This document shows, one piece after another, positions 19,692-27,739 of a DNA stretch of 27,792 nt. Numbering within the stretch: position 1 is the first letter of the stretch; every line of letters starts with the position of its first letter. This stretch comes from a virus, in IMG/VR virus record IMGVR_UViG_3300024430_000008, positions 1 to 27,792 of that record, one strand, 5' to 3'. Made by a program: the position numbers and the translations under genes. Below the pieces are notes generated by a model. That model saw only the letters and a list, made by a program, of their open reading frames with translations, did no database searches and had not been told where the DNA came from.

Positions 19692-19853
19692 TCAGGACTC
19701 CTTCTTGGTGGTGGTGGCCGCAGTGGTGGCCTTGGCGTTGACCCGACCATCGGAGGTCAGGACGTCGTACTCGGGGAAGAAGCGGACGGCGGAGCGTGCC
19801 ACCGTCCGCTCCTGTCCGGTGTCGCGGTGCCTGATCGTCACCATGTCAGCCAC
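19692..19853 (-). CDS. Small hypothetical tail-region protein
   Basis: A 53-residue protein from GTG 19853 with GGAG 7 bases upstream; ATG 19844 is an alternative. A strand-rich start (MVTIRHRDTGQERTVARSAVRFFPEYDVL) precedes a Thr/Lys-rich tail (AKATTAATTTKKES). Short proteins of this type often sit just before the tube gene in actinophages, possibly joining the head-tail interface; function is unknown. Confidence 0.75.
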   Translation of the reverse strand: MADMVTIRHRDTGQERTVARSAVRFFPEYDVLTSDGRVNAKATTAATTTKKES

Positions 19854-19869
19854 GGGGGATCTCCTTCGG

Positions 19870-20283
19870 TTAGGCGGGGGTGAGACGAAGCCGCCACTCG
19901 ACGGCCTGCACGAAAAGGTCACGGTCACCGTCACGCTCGACGGTCATCGGCTGCGACGAGAGGTTCTGCGGCATCTGCACGATCCGCCCGGCGACGGTCT
20001 GCCCGTGCAGGGCATAGAGGGCGGCGGACAGTTTCGCGACCGCCACCCGCGACGCCTCCGGGGTGAGGCCGGCGCAGTGGGCGATGAGGACACACGACCA
20101 GTCGTCGGCGCCGATCAGGGAGCGGGCGGCGTAGGTGCCGGCGTCGAACCAGCCGACGACGAACGGCTTGGTGCCGGTGACGACCGGCTGCTTCCCGTCC
20201 CCGAACGGCACGCCGCGCTGTTCACTTTCGTACGCCAGCGCCTTCGCCAGCGGCTGGACGGAGACAGTCGCGGGCGCGGTCAC
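19870..20283 (-). CDS. Tail terminator protein
   Basis: A 137-residue protein from GTG 20283 (4-base overlap upstream). The order of elements, PLAKALAYESEQRGVPFGD...PFVVGWFDAGTYAARSLIGADDWSCVLIAHCAGLTPEASRVAVAKLSAALYAL...VAGRIVQM...RDLFVQAVEWRLRLTPA, is that of actinophage tail terminators, which cap the tube and join it to the head. The assignment rests on pattern and gene order. Confidence 0.8.
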   Translation of the reverse strand: MTAPATVSVQPLAKALAYESEQRGVPFGDGKQPVVTGTKPFVVGWFDAGTYAARSLIGADDWSCVLIAHCAGLTPEASRVAVAKLSAALYALHGQTVAGRIVQMPQNLSSQPMTVERDGDRDLFVQAVEWRLRLTPA

Positions 20284-20654
20284 TGGATCGTCCCGAGCTG
20301 GCCCATCGCCGCGACGAACCGGGGCTCCTCCGCGTCCAGCGCCCGGGACAGGTCGCGGTGCGGCGGGTTCTTGCTGGACCCGTACTCGAGCAGGTTGCCC
20401 AGCGCGCCCTGCGGCTTGTTCTTGTCGGGGCCGATCTCGGCGGAGATGCGGTGCCCGGCGTTGGTCACGTCGTAGGTGATGGAGTCGGGGTAACGGCGGG
20501 CGTGCCTGCCTGCGCTCCGCTGGGCGTTCTTCCGTGCCTCGTTCTTCACGTTCAGCGCGCCCTTGGTGACGACGCCGGTGACGGCGGCATTGATGCGGGC
20601 GGCTTCGGCGGCCAGCTCAGCCATCCACTGCTGCAACGGAATGGGAGCGCTCAT
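20280..20654 (-). CDS. HK97 gp10-like head-tail/tail completion protein
   Basis: A 124-residue protein from ATG 20654, sharing one base with the upstream TGA. A helical start (LQQWMAELAAEAARINAAVTGVVTKGALNVKNEARKNA) and GHRISAEIGPDKNKPQGALGNLLEYGSSKNPPHRDLSRALDAEEPRFVAAM are characteristic of the HK97 gp10 family, which acts at the neck or tail completion. The LLEYGSSKNPPH motif is the strongest marker. Confidence 0.88.
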   Translation of the reverse strand: MSAPIPLQQWMAELAAEAARINAAVTGVVTKGALNVKNEARKNAQRSAGRHARRYPDSITYDVTNAGHRISAEIGPDKNKPQGALGNLLEYGSSKNPPHRDLSRALDAEEPRFVAAMGQLGTIQ

Positions 20655-21043
20655 CAGACGACGTCGCGGCAGGCGAGCCGGCGGGCGGTGATGGTGTCGC
20701 CGCGGTCGATCTTCCGGATCTCCACGGTGATCCCGACCAGCGCCGGGTCGGGGGAGTCGGTGACGGTCAGCCGGTGCCCTTCGATGACGTCGGTGACTTC
20801 GAAGGGGATGGTGATGAGGTAGTCGTAGTCGTACACCTCGAGGCCCATGTTCTCTGCGACGCTGGCCTGTGTGCTGCCGGGTTTGATGCGGCACGGGCCG
20901 AACCAGATGGTTTCGTGGGAGTCGGTGACCTCGCCGGTGGTGGGGTCGGTGATCGGCTCCCCCGACTCGAACACGGTGCAGGTGGAGGTCATCAGGGAGC
21001 GGGCCATGGCCCGCCCGCGGAGGGCGACGCTGGCGGCGCTCAC
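20654..21043 (-). CDS. DUF6093 head-closure type protein
   Basis: A 129-residue protein. GTG 21043 overlaps the upstream stop by 4 bases and is preferred over GTG 21052. GRAMARSLMTSTCTVFES...DPTTGEVTDSHETIWFGPCRIKPG...YLITIPFEVTDVIEGHRLTVTDSPDPALVGITVEIRKIDRGDTITARRLACRDVV matches DUF6093 as I know it from Streptomyces phages. It lies between two connector genes, so a head-closure (stopper) role is likely. Confidence 0.83.
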   Translation of the reverse strand: MSAASVALRGRAMARSLMTSTCTVFESGEPITDPTTGEVTDSHETIWFGPCRIKPGSTQASVAENMGLEVYDYDYLITIPFEVTDVIEGHRLTVTDSPDPALVGITVEIRKIDRGDTITARRLACRDVV

Positions 21044-21414
21044 GTCGACCACGACCGCAGCCGCACCGACCGCACCCGGGCGACGGGAGTGCCGGCTTCG
21101 GCGGAGGCGATCGCACGCAGCTCGGAGCGCTCGTCCGGGGTGAGGTACACCCCGGCGGCCTGGGTGGCCGACGGGCGTTGGTAGCGGTAGTCGTCCACCG
21201 ATTCCGACGCGTAGCCCTGGGCGTTGCGGACAGCGCGGGCGGCGACCTCGAGGGCGATGGCGCGGGCCCGAATGTTGGTGTCCGCCAGATCGTCGGGGAG
21301 GACGTCGTACACGGCGCCGAGCGTCAGCTCGACGATGAGGGGTCCGCGGGCGGTGCCGATGTCCTCGGGTTCCATGTAGGCGGCGAGGTCGGGGAGGGTG
21401 ATCAGGTCAGGCAT
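21040..21414 (-). CDS. Head-tail connector (gp6-like)
   Basis: A 124-residue protein from ATG 21414. It is helical with a typical start (MPDLITLPDLAAYMEPEDIGTARGPLIVELTLGAVYDVL) and YRYQRPSATQAAGVYLTPDERSELRAI in the C-terminal half, as in actinophage gp6-type adaptors that bind the portal ring. Assignment by pattern and order after the capsid gene. Confidence 0.78.
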   Translation of the reverse strand: MPDLITLPDLAAYMEPEDIGTARGPLIVELTLGAVYDVLPDDLADTNIRARAIALEVAARAVRNAQGYASESVDDYRYQRPSATQAAGVYLTPDERSELRAIASAEAGTPVARVRSVRLRSWST

Positions 21415-21438
21415 GTCCGGTCACCCTCCCCGGGCCGC

Positions 21439-21666
21439 TTACTTCTGGTCCGCGTCGTCGCGGGTGACGGCGGTGGTCCGCTTCCGCGGCGCCGCCTCCT
21501 CCTGCTGTTCGCCGACAGCCGTGCCCTGCTGCTCCTGCTGTGACTCCTGGTCGCGGCCGGACTGGCGGCGCAGGGTGTCACGGATGGAGTCGTTCGCCGC
21601 CTTGACGGAGTTCTCGTCGGCGACGGACTGCGGAACGGAGGCGATGGTGTTCTCGGGCTGGGTCAT
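21439..21666 (-). CDS. Gln/Glu-rich small protein after the capsid gene
   Basis: A 75-residue protein from ATG 21666 with GAGGGAGA upstream. It is hydrophilic and likely disordered (QSGRDQESQQEQQGTAVGEQQEEAAPRKRTT). Position between capsid and connector suggests a head-associated role, but no family was recognised. Confidence 0.72.
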   Translation of the reverse strand: MTQPENTIASVPQSVADENSVKAANDSIRDTLRRQSGRDQESQQEQQGTAVGEQQEEAAPRKRTTAVTRDDADQK

Positions 21667-21684
21667 GGCTCAGTCTCCCTCGGG

Positions 21685-22560
21685 TCAGGCCGCGGCGGCG
21701 TCGGTGAGCCGGACGAAGGCGTCGTCCGAGCGGACCCGGAACCCGACCTCCATCTCGCAGCGGACCGCGAACATGTTCCGCTGCCACAGGTGCAGCGCCG
21801 TGCCGCCGTCGTCGAGGGTGGCCTGGTCCGACACGGAGATCTGGATGTTCTCCACGATGCCGTAGTTGGCGAACGACCAGTCCCCGGCGAAGCCGATCTG
21901 GTTGGGGGTGCCCGCCTCGTAGACGGCGGTCGTCTGCGAGGTGCGGGCCCCGAGTAGCGCCGGGACGGCTCCGTCGGTCTGGATGTTGTTGATGAACAGT
22001 GGCCGGTCGTTGCCGTCCACCGCACCCAGCAGTAGCCCGCGGGCCTGCGGTGCCAGCGCCCACCCGGTGATCATCCCGCCGCCGGCGGCGACGGCGGCGT
22101 CGGCGGCGATCAGCCCGGCGTAGGTGTTGCCTCCGATGCCGACCGCGGTCGCCGCGGAGAGGACGTCGAAGTCGGCGCCTGGCGCAGTGCCGGTGAACAC
22201 CGTCGCGTCGAACGCCCGCCCCAGCGCACCCGGCAGCCGACCGACGAGAGCGTTGTACAGCGCGGGCAGGTCCCGACGGAACTGGTTGGAGAACGGCACG
22301 ATCACGGCGAGGGTGTAGCCGCGCATCAGCTTCGTGCCCATGGTGGGCCGATCCACCGGCTTGGCCGCGGTCTCCGCGACCCACTCGGCGACCGGGTCAC
22401 CGGTGATCACGTTGACCTGAAGCCCCCCGCCCGGCAGCGGGATGGGGTTGGCGAGCTGCATGACCGCCGAAGCGTTCTGCGTCTCCTGCCAGATCTCGGC
22501 GGACACGGCCGGCGGCAGCGAGACCCCGGCGGTCGTACGGTTCACATCGATCCCCGCCAT
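21685..22560 (-). CDS. Major capsid protein, HK97 fold
   Basis: A 291-residue protein from ATG 22560 with an ideal AAGGAGG. It begins directly with VSLPPAVSAEIWQETQNASAVMQLANPIPLPGGGLQVNVITGDPVAEWVAETAAKPVDRPTMGTKLM, the N-arm/E-loop region of HK97-like capsids. KLMRGYTLAVIVPFSNQFRRDLP and the P-domain/A-domain pattern (NQIGFAGDWSFANYGIVENIQISVSD...LHLWQRNMFAVRCEMEVGFRV) follow. There is no long delta domain, matching the separate scaffold gene. Confidence 0.93.
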   Translation of the reverse strand: MAGIDVNRTTAGVSLPPAVSAEIWQETQNASAVMQLANPIPLPGGGLQVNVITGDPVAEWVAETAAKPVDRPTMGTKLMRGYTLAVIVPFSNQFRRDLPALYNALVGRLPGALGRAFDATVFTGTAPGADFDVLSAATAVGIGGNTYAGLIAADAAVAAGGGMITGWALAPQARGLLLGAVDGNDRPLFINNIQTDGAVPALLGARTSQTTAVYEAGTPNQIGFAGDWSFANYGIVENIQISVSDQATLDDGGTALHLWQRNMFAVRCEMEVGFRVRSDDAFVRLTDAAAA

Positions 22561-22575
22561 GGGGGCCTCCTTGTA

Positions 22576-23118
22576 TTAGGGCAACAGGGGCCCGAGCGCC
22601 TGCGCGAACTGCGAGGCGGTCGAGTTGCTGGGTGTGGTGGTGCGAGGTCCGCCGTCGAACGTCGGCGGCAGGGGTGCGCCGGGCATAGTCACCTCGGGGA
22701 TGAGGTCGGCCACGGCGGCAGTAATGGCCTTGGTGTCCGGTTCGCCGTCCTCACCGACGAAGCCGGCGAGGTTGACGTAGCGGAGCGCCTTGGCAGTGTC
22801 GTAGCCGGGGTTGCGGGTGGCGGCTGCGGCGCGGAACTCGGTTTCGGCGAGGCGCTGCCCGTACTCACTACGGACCGCGTTGCGCCCGCGTTCCTCGGCT
22901 TCGAGGAGCGCCCGCTCGTCGTCCTTCAGCGAGGCGCGGCGTTCATTCTCCCGCTCCCTGGCGGTCTTCTCGGCTGCCTTCCGCAGCTCCCGCTCCTTTT
23001 CCAGGGCGGTGGTGAGCTTGGCGACGTCCTCGGCCGTCACGGCCGGCGGCGTCTCCGGGGTGGGGGTGTCGGGGGTGGTGCCTTCGGGCGTCGCGCCGTC
23101 GGGAGTGGACTCGGTCAT
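22576..23118 (-). CDS. Capsid scaffold protein
   Basis: A 180-residue protein from ATG 23118 with GGGGAG upstream. A Pro/Thr-rich disordered start is followed by a charged coiled coil (VAKLTTALEKERELRKAAEKTARERENERRASLKDDERALLEAEERGRNAVRSEYGQRLAE) and a C-terminal region that may bind the capsid (TASQFAQALGPLLP). This layout and the place just before the capsid gene are those of siphophage scaffolds. Confidence 0.88.
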   Translation of the reverse strand: MTESTPDGATPEGTTPDTPTPETPPAVTAEDVAKLTTALEKERELRKAAEKTARERENERRASLKDDERALLEAEERGRNAVRSEYGQRLAETEFRAAAATRNPGYDTAKALRYVNLAGFVGEDGEPDTKAITAAVADLIPEVTMPGAPLPPTFDGGPRTTTPSNSTASQFAQALGPLLP

Positions 23119-23184
23119 GGGTGGTGCTCCCCTCGGGCGTCACGCCCTCGGTCGTCCCGTACGGCCTCACGCCGGGCGGGGGGT

Positions 23185-24147
23185 CTAGGTGGTGATGTAG
23201 CCGTAGCGCTGGAGGAGTCTCACGGCGTCGGCCTGGTCCTCAGCGATCCGGTAGATGCCCTCGGGGGTCAGCCGGACGACGGTGGACCGCCGGTAGCGTT
23301 CCCCGGGGCGCTTCGCCAGGCCACCCAACTCGCGGCCGACGCCGCGGGCGGTGGTGGCCTCCGTCGTGGCCCGCACCTGCCGCCCGAAGACGGTGGTGGT
23401 GTACATGCCGCGGTTGGCGTTGACGACCCGGCCGAGGTCGGCTCCGGCGTCGAGCGCCTTCCGTTGGGCGTCGGTGAGATCGGTGATCAGCCCGCGCCGC
23501 AGCAGCTCGTCGGGGTCGGTTCGGAAGTCGTCAGCGGTGTCCTCACGGGCCGGGATGTGCACGCAGTCGCAGCGAGGGTGCCGGGGGAATCCGGCAGAGT
23601 AGCGGTACCAGCGTCCGGCCAGCAGCGCACACCTCGAGCAGCACGGCGCGTTGACCATCCGCGTCCAGCCCATTCCGGAGCGCTGGGCGATCTCCGCGCC
23701 GGTGGCTTGCCTGCCGGCGTCGGAGACGACGGTCGGCAGTGTCATGTCCAGCCACCGGCCGCCCACGTCCAACGCCCGCTCCGGGGCCAGCCCGCGTCCG
23801 GACGCCAGCTTGGCGGCGACCACCGCCCCGTCCAGCAGGCCCAGCAGGCTGCGCCCGTCGGCTGCGGACCCGGCGAACGCGGCCGGCACAATCGCGCCCG
23901 CCGGGTCGTCTGGTTGTCCCGTCTCCTCGAGGACCGCTGGCACATACTCGGCGGCTGCGGTGGCGGCGGCGAGCTGGGTGGCGGCGGTGACGTCGATCAG
24001 CCCGCGCTGCACTTCCTCCCAGGACGGGTCGAAGTCCGGGCGAATCCTCGACCACGCCCTGCGCCCCGCCGCCACCAGCACCACCTGGAGGCGCTGCAAG
24101 GTGCGGTAGAAGTCCTCACTCGCCGCCGGTATCGCCACTGGCACCAC
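23185..24147 (-). CDS. MuF-like head morphogenesis protein
   Basis: A 320-residue protein; GTG 24147, 24144 and 24138 are possible starts, each overlapping the portal stop. The MuF-type core has NAPCCSRCALLAGRWYRYSAGFPRHPRCDCVHIP (~165-198), with the two Cys pairs and HPxCDC expected of the family. The end (GVGRELGGLAKRPGERYRRSTVVRLTPEGIYRIAEDQADAVRLLQRYGYI) is typical of actinophages. It is thought to be a minor head component ejected with or lining the capsid; some members carry toxin domains, none is seen here. Confidence 0.87.
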   Translation of the reverse strand: MVPVAIPAASEDFYRTLQRLQVVLVAAGRRAWSRIRPDFDPSWEEVQRGLIDVTAATQLAAATAAAEYVPAVLEETGQPDDPAGAIVPAAFAGSAADGRSLLGLLDGAVVAAKLASGRGLAPERALDVGGRWLDMTLPTVVSDAGRQATGAEIAQRSGMGWTRMVNAPCCSRCALLAGRWYRYSAGFPRHPRCDCVHIPAREDTADDFRTDPDELLRRGLITDLTDAQRKALDAGADLGRVVNANRGMYTTTVFGRQVRATTEATTARGVGRELGGLAKRPGERYRRSTVVRLTPEGIYRIAEDQADAVRLLQRYGYITT

Positions 24148-25615
24148 CGGTGATCAGGTCGCGGGCGATCCGTTCCAACGTCGGATCCGTGCCCGCCAAC
24201 GCGGCCCGCTCCTCCATCTGCGCGATCTCCGTCTGGGAGATACCGACGAATTCCCGCCCGGCCCGCAGATCCCGCAAACCGATCTGCACCTGCTTCACGG
24301 CGGCGTCGGTGATCTCCCCCTCGGTGCGGAACTCCGGGTTCCGCCACAGCGACTCCATCCGCGCATCCGGCACTTCGAGGCCGGCGGCTTTCCGCGCCAG
24401 CCGCATCGTCTCCACCGCACCCCCACCGAACGACCGGATCCGCTGACGGCACTTCGCCACCAGCCCGGACTCCGACGCGCGCAGCGTCTCCCCGTTGACG
24501 TTGGACATCTCCCCTAGCAGGTACTGGGCGGGGACACGGGTCCGTGACGAAATGTCCTTCGCGTCTTCCCGCTTCGCAGCGCTGTAGGGGTCCAGCGGCG
24601 CGGACTCCCACTGCCCGAACTTCGTCTCCGCGACGTCGGTGGTGACCACCCGGTCCCGGCCGATATCGATCGGCTCCACCGGATCCCCGTCCTCCGTGGT
24701 CTCCGGGTAGCCGGTGGCCCACTTCTGCGGGAACGCCCCGAAGTCCTGCGTGATCAGCCGATCCGCGATCGTCTTGTTCAACCGGTCCTGCACATCGATC
24801 ACATCGGCGATCTCGCTGACGCCGCCGGTCAGCAGCCGCGGATTGTTCGGCAGCTCCGTCAACGCCACCTCACCCAGCGGATTGACCACCGGCCAACCCT
24901 CACCCGCCACGATCCTGCGGTCCCAAGTGATCGACTCCGGACTCCACCCGCCCGCCGGCAGATCCGTCTGGAACTTATACAGCCACTCCCCGAGATCCAA
25001 GGTGGCGCACAACTTGCCGGTCCAGTCATCAACCCACAGCTTCAAACCGGCGGCCTTCCGGCGCCGGTTGCTACCGGGCCGGTAGGCGACGATCGCCTGC
25101 GACGCATGCTCGATGTAGATGTTCGGCACATCGGTGCCGTTCGGCTCGACCAGCGTGTAAGCGGTCCCGCCGATCAACGCCTCGAGCAGTCCCTGGTCGA
25201 AGTCCTCGTCCAGGTTGTTGGCCTTCCAAATGGACCACGTCTCGGCGTCGGCAGCCTCCTGCCCCGGCAGCCGGAACCCCTCCAACGCCAGCCGCTCCGC
25301 CGTCGCATCGACCACCAGACCCATCAGATTCGACCGGGTCATCTTCAGGATCCGGGCGAACTCGATCTGCGCCTGCGCCGGCAGCCACGGCAGCGGATGG
25401 TCACCGCGGTAGTACGCGTCGAACAGCGACAGGCTGGGTTGCCGCAGCACCAGCTCGTGGTGCAGGCGGCGCAGCCACCACTCCGGCGACTCCACGGCCG
25501 CATCCGTCCGCGCATTGAACAGCGGCCACGGCGGCACCACGCCCCAGGTGTCCGGCTGGTCGGCGGGCGCCCACACCTCCAGATCCGTCAGATACGGCTG
25601 GTACGGACCGGTCAC
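24116..25615 (-). CDS. Portal protein (SPP1 gp6-like)
   Basis: A 499-residue protein. GTG 25615 is preferred because AAGGGGG lies 5 bases before it; GTG 25621 would sit inside that site. Characteristic segments are SLSLFDAYYRGDHPLPWL, RILKMTRSNLMGLVVDATAERLALEGFR, YTLVEPNG, LNKTIADRLITQDFGAFPQKWATG and ISSRTRVPAQYLLGEMSNVNGETLRASESGLVAK, all of the SPP1-type portal family. Twelve copies would form the DNA channel. It ends overlapping the MuF-like gene. Confidence 0.94.
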   Translation of the reverse strand: MTGPYQPYLTDLEVWAPADQPDTWGVVPPWPLFNARTDAAVESPEWWLRRLHHELVLRQPSLSLFDAYYRGDHPLPWLPAQAQIEFARILKMTRSNLMGLVVDATAERLALEGFRLPGQEAADAETWSIWKANNLDEDFDQGLLEALIGGTAYTLVEPNGTDVPNIYIEHASQAIVAYRPGSNRRRKAAGLKLWVDDWTGKLCATLDLGEWLYKFQTDLPAGGWSPESITWDRRIVAGEGWPVVNPLGEVALTELPNNPRLLTGGVSEIADVIDVQDRLNKTIADRLITQDFGAFPQKWATGYPETTEDGDPVEPIDIGRDRVVTTDVAETKFGQWESAPLDPYSAAKREDAKDISSRTRVPAQYLLGEMSNVNGETLRASESGLVAKCRQRIRSFGGGAVETMRLARKAAGLEVPDARMESLWRNPEFRTEGEITDAAVKQVQIGLRDLRAGREFVGISQTEIAQMEERAALAGTDPTLERIARDLITGGASGDTGGE

Positions 25616-25628
25616 GAGCACCCCCTTC

Positions 25629-27242
25629 TCACGATGAACGGACGCGCCCAGTGACGCGGGTCAACCCGCGGGTCAACTTCGACTGCCGATACCAGCCCGC
25701 GGCGATCGCATCCGCCCGAGCCTCCACCGCCAACGCGGCACCCACCACCGAATCGATCTTCCGATTCGACTGCTCATGCTCCTTACGGACCAGCCGCAAC
25801 GACCCCCGCCGCCGCACATACGCGTTCGCGAAATGCTCCACCACCACCGGATCCCCGGAATGCCACAACTCCCCATTCCGCAACCCGGTGTGCAGGCGGT
25901 CCAACGCGGCACCCATCGCCACATCCCGGCGGGTCTCCCACGCCACCACCCGATCCCCGAACTCCTCCGCCAAGCTGTCCACATCCGACCGCCACTCGTG
26001 CGGGTCCGCGTACAGGCGTGCCACGTCATACCGGGCGAACGCCTCCCGCACCGTCGCCAGCACATCGGCGCGGGGAACCTCCCACCACGTCCCCTCCGGG
26101 CCCTCCGGCTTCGCCCAGATCCCCACCGGAAAGATGAACCCGTCCGACATGCGCGACCCGATCAGCACCGTCGAGTCATTGTTCAGCGACCCGTCGAAGC
26201 CCAATGCCACAGCCTCACCCGGGGCGATCGTCTCCGCCCGCGCCTGCCGCTCCACGACGTCCTTGGCGATCCACGCATCCCGCCCCGAGATCGACCGGTT
26301 CAGGAAGTAGCGGGCCGCTGTCGCGTCGTCCTCGCACTCCATCGGATCCCGCATCGTGCGATAGATCCGCTCGAGGTCCATCCATTCGGCCGCGTCGCCA
26401 TACACGTAGCGCAGTTGCGCCAACGTATGCGCCACGTCGGCCAAGTCGATCCGGCCCTTCGCCTCGCGGTGATCCATCACCCACCGCTCGACGTTCGGCA
26501 GGTCACCCTTCCGCCACGCCGTCAGCAGCGACTCCGCCACCGACTGCTCACCAGGCCGATACGCCGTCGTCGTCAACAACATCCACGGCTCGGCCTTCGC
26601 CCGCTTCCCCGTGTTCCGGGCCACCGTCGAGTACATGCCGCGCAGCTCCCGCAGCACGTACAGGTGAACCTCGTCAGCGACGACGAACGTTTCCTTACCG
26701 CCATCCTTCGATGCGGCACCAGCGGTCGCCGCCCGCACCTCACCGCCGTTGGGCAGGTACAGCGCCGACGCCGACTGGTACTGGCGGGCACCGGTGATCC
26801 CGCGGTACACGTCCGAGTGATGATCGGGGCCCCACTCCGCCATCACGTAGGCGATGTTCTGGAACGTGTGCCCCGTCTGACCTTCCTCCGTGGCGAGGCA
26901 CTTCAGCAGCGGCGACGTCACCGGCCGGCCCACCGGCTGGCCGTCGGCGTCCCACCCGTCGAACCGCACCGGGCCGATCGCCTCGGCGATGCCCACCAGT
27001 CCGGCCAGCTCCGACTTCGCCCTGCCCTTCGGCCGGGACAGCATCGCCCGGTCCACACACCGGCGGCCCGTTTCTGGGTCCAGCCGGTAGGCGTTCACCA
27101 GGAACCGCAGCCACTCGTTGTCCAAGACGATCGGCTCGCCCTGCACATCGCCCGGCCCGTGGCAGGTGTACGCCTCCAGCCACTCCGCGACCTGCCAGCC
27201 CAGCGACGGGAACTCGTCCCCCTCCTGCGGCTGCCACGGCAT
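25629..27242 (-). CDS. terL: Terminase large subunit
   Basis: A 537-residue packaging motor from ATG 27242, with GGAGG 5 bases upstream (GTG 27254 lacks a site). The ATPase domain has a Walker-A-like SRPKGRAKS (69-77), Walker B FVVADE (186-191) and the coupling motif LLTTTAYRP (222-230). The nuclease domain has acidic residues at GFDGSLNNDST (Asp350), YADPHEW (Asp413) and KIDSVVGAA (Asp497), the RNase H-like triad. It pumps and cuts DNA with the small subunit encoded upstream. Confidence 0.95.
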   Translation of the reverse strand: MPWQPQEGDEFPSLGWQVAEWLEAYTCHGPGDVQGEPIVLDNEWLRFLVNAYRLDPETGRRCVDRAMLSRPKGRAKSELAGLVGIAEAIGPVRFDGWDADGQPVGRPVTSPLLKCLATEEGQTGHTFQNIAYVMAEWGPDHHSDVYRGITGARQYQSASALYLPNGGEVRAATAGAASKDGGKETFVVADEVHLYVLRELRGMYSTVARNTGKRAKAEPWMLLTTTAYRPGEQSVAESLLTAWRKGDLPNVERWVMDHREAKGRIDLADVAHTLAQLRYVYGDAAEWMDLERIYRTMRDPMECEDDATAARYFLNRSISGRDAWIAKDVVERQARAETIAPGEAVALGFDGSLNNDSTVLIGSRMSDGFIFPVGIWAKPEGPEGTWWEVPRADVLATVREAFARYDVARLYADPHEWRSDVDSLAEEFGDRVVAWETRRDVAMGAALDRLHTGLRNGELWHSGDPVVVEHFANAYVRRRGSLRLVRKEHEQSNRKIDSVVGAALAVEARADAIAAGWYRQSKLTRGLTRVTGRVRSS

Positions 27243-27270
27243 CCCGACCTCCACTAGGATTCGCTTCCAC

Positions 27271-27291
27271 GGGGCCTGCTAGCGAGGCCCC
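27271..27291. terminator. Hairpin upstream of terL
   Basis: GGGGCCT (27271-27277) pairs with AGGCCCC (27285-27291) across a 7-base loop. It lies 29 bases before the terL start in the terS-terL gap. No T-run on either side; it may be an RNA processing site or a packaging-related structure. Confidence 0.4.
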
Positions 27292-27335
27292 GGGCCCGCC
27301 TGTGAAGGCAACCGGAATCGCGCAGGGCGCCGGGG

Positions 27336-27363
27336 AGAAGCCCGCCGGACGCGGCGGGCTTCT
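27336..27363. terminator. Perfect hairpin between terS and terL
   Basis: AGAAGCCCGCCG (27336-27347) pairs perfectly with CGGCGGGCTTCT (27352-27363) across a 4-base loop. It starts 7 bases after the terS stop on the minus strand. It resembles an intrinsic terminator in either direction, yet lies between two genes that should be co-expressed. The remaining 127-base gap shows no frame of interest. Confidence 0.6.
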
Positions 27364-27369
27364 TTGCGT

Positions 27370-27729
27370 TCAGGCCGAGCGCAGGCGGTCGCGCACATTC
27401 ACCGCGGTCGGCTGCTGCACACCACGCACCGACGGACGCTTTGGCCGCGCACCCGTCGCCTCGTCCGGCAGCCGCATCGCCACAATCAGCCGCGCCAGCA
27501 ACGCCGACTGCTGCCGCACCTCAGCCTGCAACGGATGGATCATCGGACCCTGCCGGCCCTCCACCACCGGCTCCGTCTCCGCCGCCATCTGCTCCAGCCA
27601 GTCCACCCGGTCCGCGGTGCGGCACGCCGTCAGCGCCAGCTCTCGCATCGGGTTCTGCTCATCCGTCAGACCCGCGTCCTGCGCCAGCAGACACCCCCAG
27701 AGCCGCTGACCACGAGTACCAAGATCCAT
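27370..27729 (-). CDS. terS: Terminase small subunit
   Basis: A 119-residue protein. ATG 27729 with GGAG 6 bases upstream is preferred over GTG 27732; the frame itself stays open to the right edge, so a longer form cannot be excluded. It is helical: QRLWGCLLAQDAGLTDEQNPMRELALTACRTADRVDWLEQMAAET...HPLQAEVRQQSALLARLIVAMRLPDE. The pattern LxAExRQQxxxLxxLL is common in actinophage small terminases, which recognise the packaging site. Position just before terL supports the call. Confidence 0.8.
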   Translation of the reverse strand: MDLGTRGQRLWGCLLAQDAGLTDEQNPMRELALTACRTADRVDWLEQMAAETEPVVEGRQGPMIHPLQAEVRQQSALLARLIVAMRLPDEATGARPKRPSVRGVQQPTAVNVRDRLRSA

Positions 27730-27739
27730 CACCGACTCC

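Noticed and set aside
23119-23184. GGGCGTgACGCCC-type inverted repeat before the scaffold gene
   Set aside because: The loop is one base, so it is not a plausible hairpin, and it lies in an ordinary 66-base gap with a normal ribosome-binding site.
25776-27257. Rightward frame of 493 codons across the terminase gene
   Set aside because: Antisense shadow of terL, which has all catalytic motifs; the shadow is low-complexity Arg/His/Pro.
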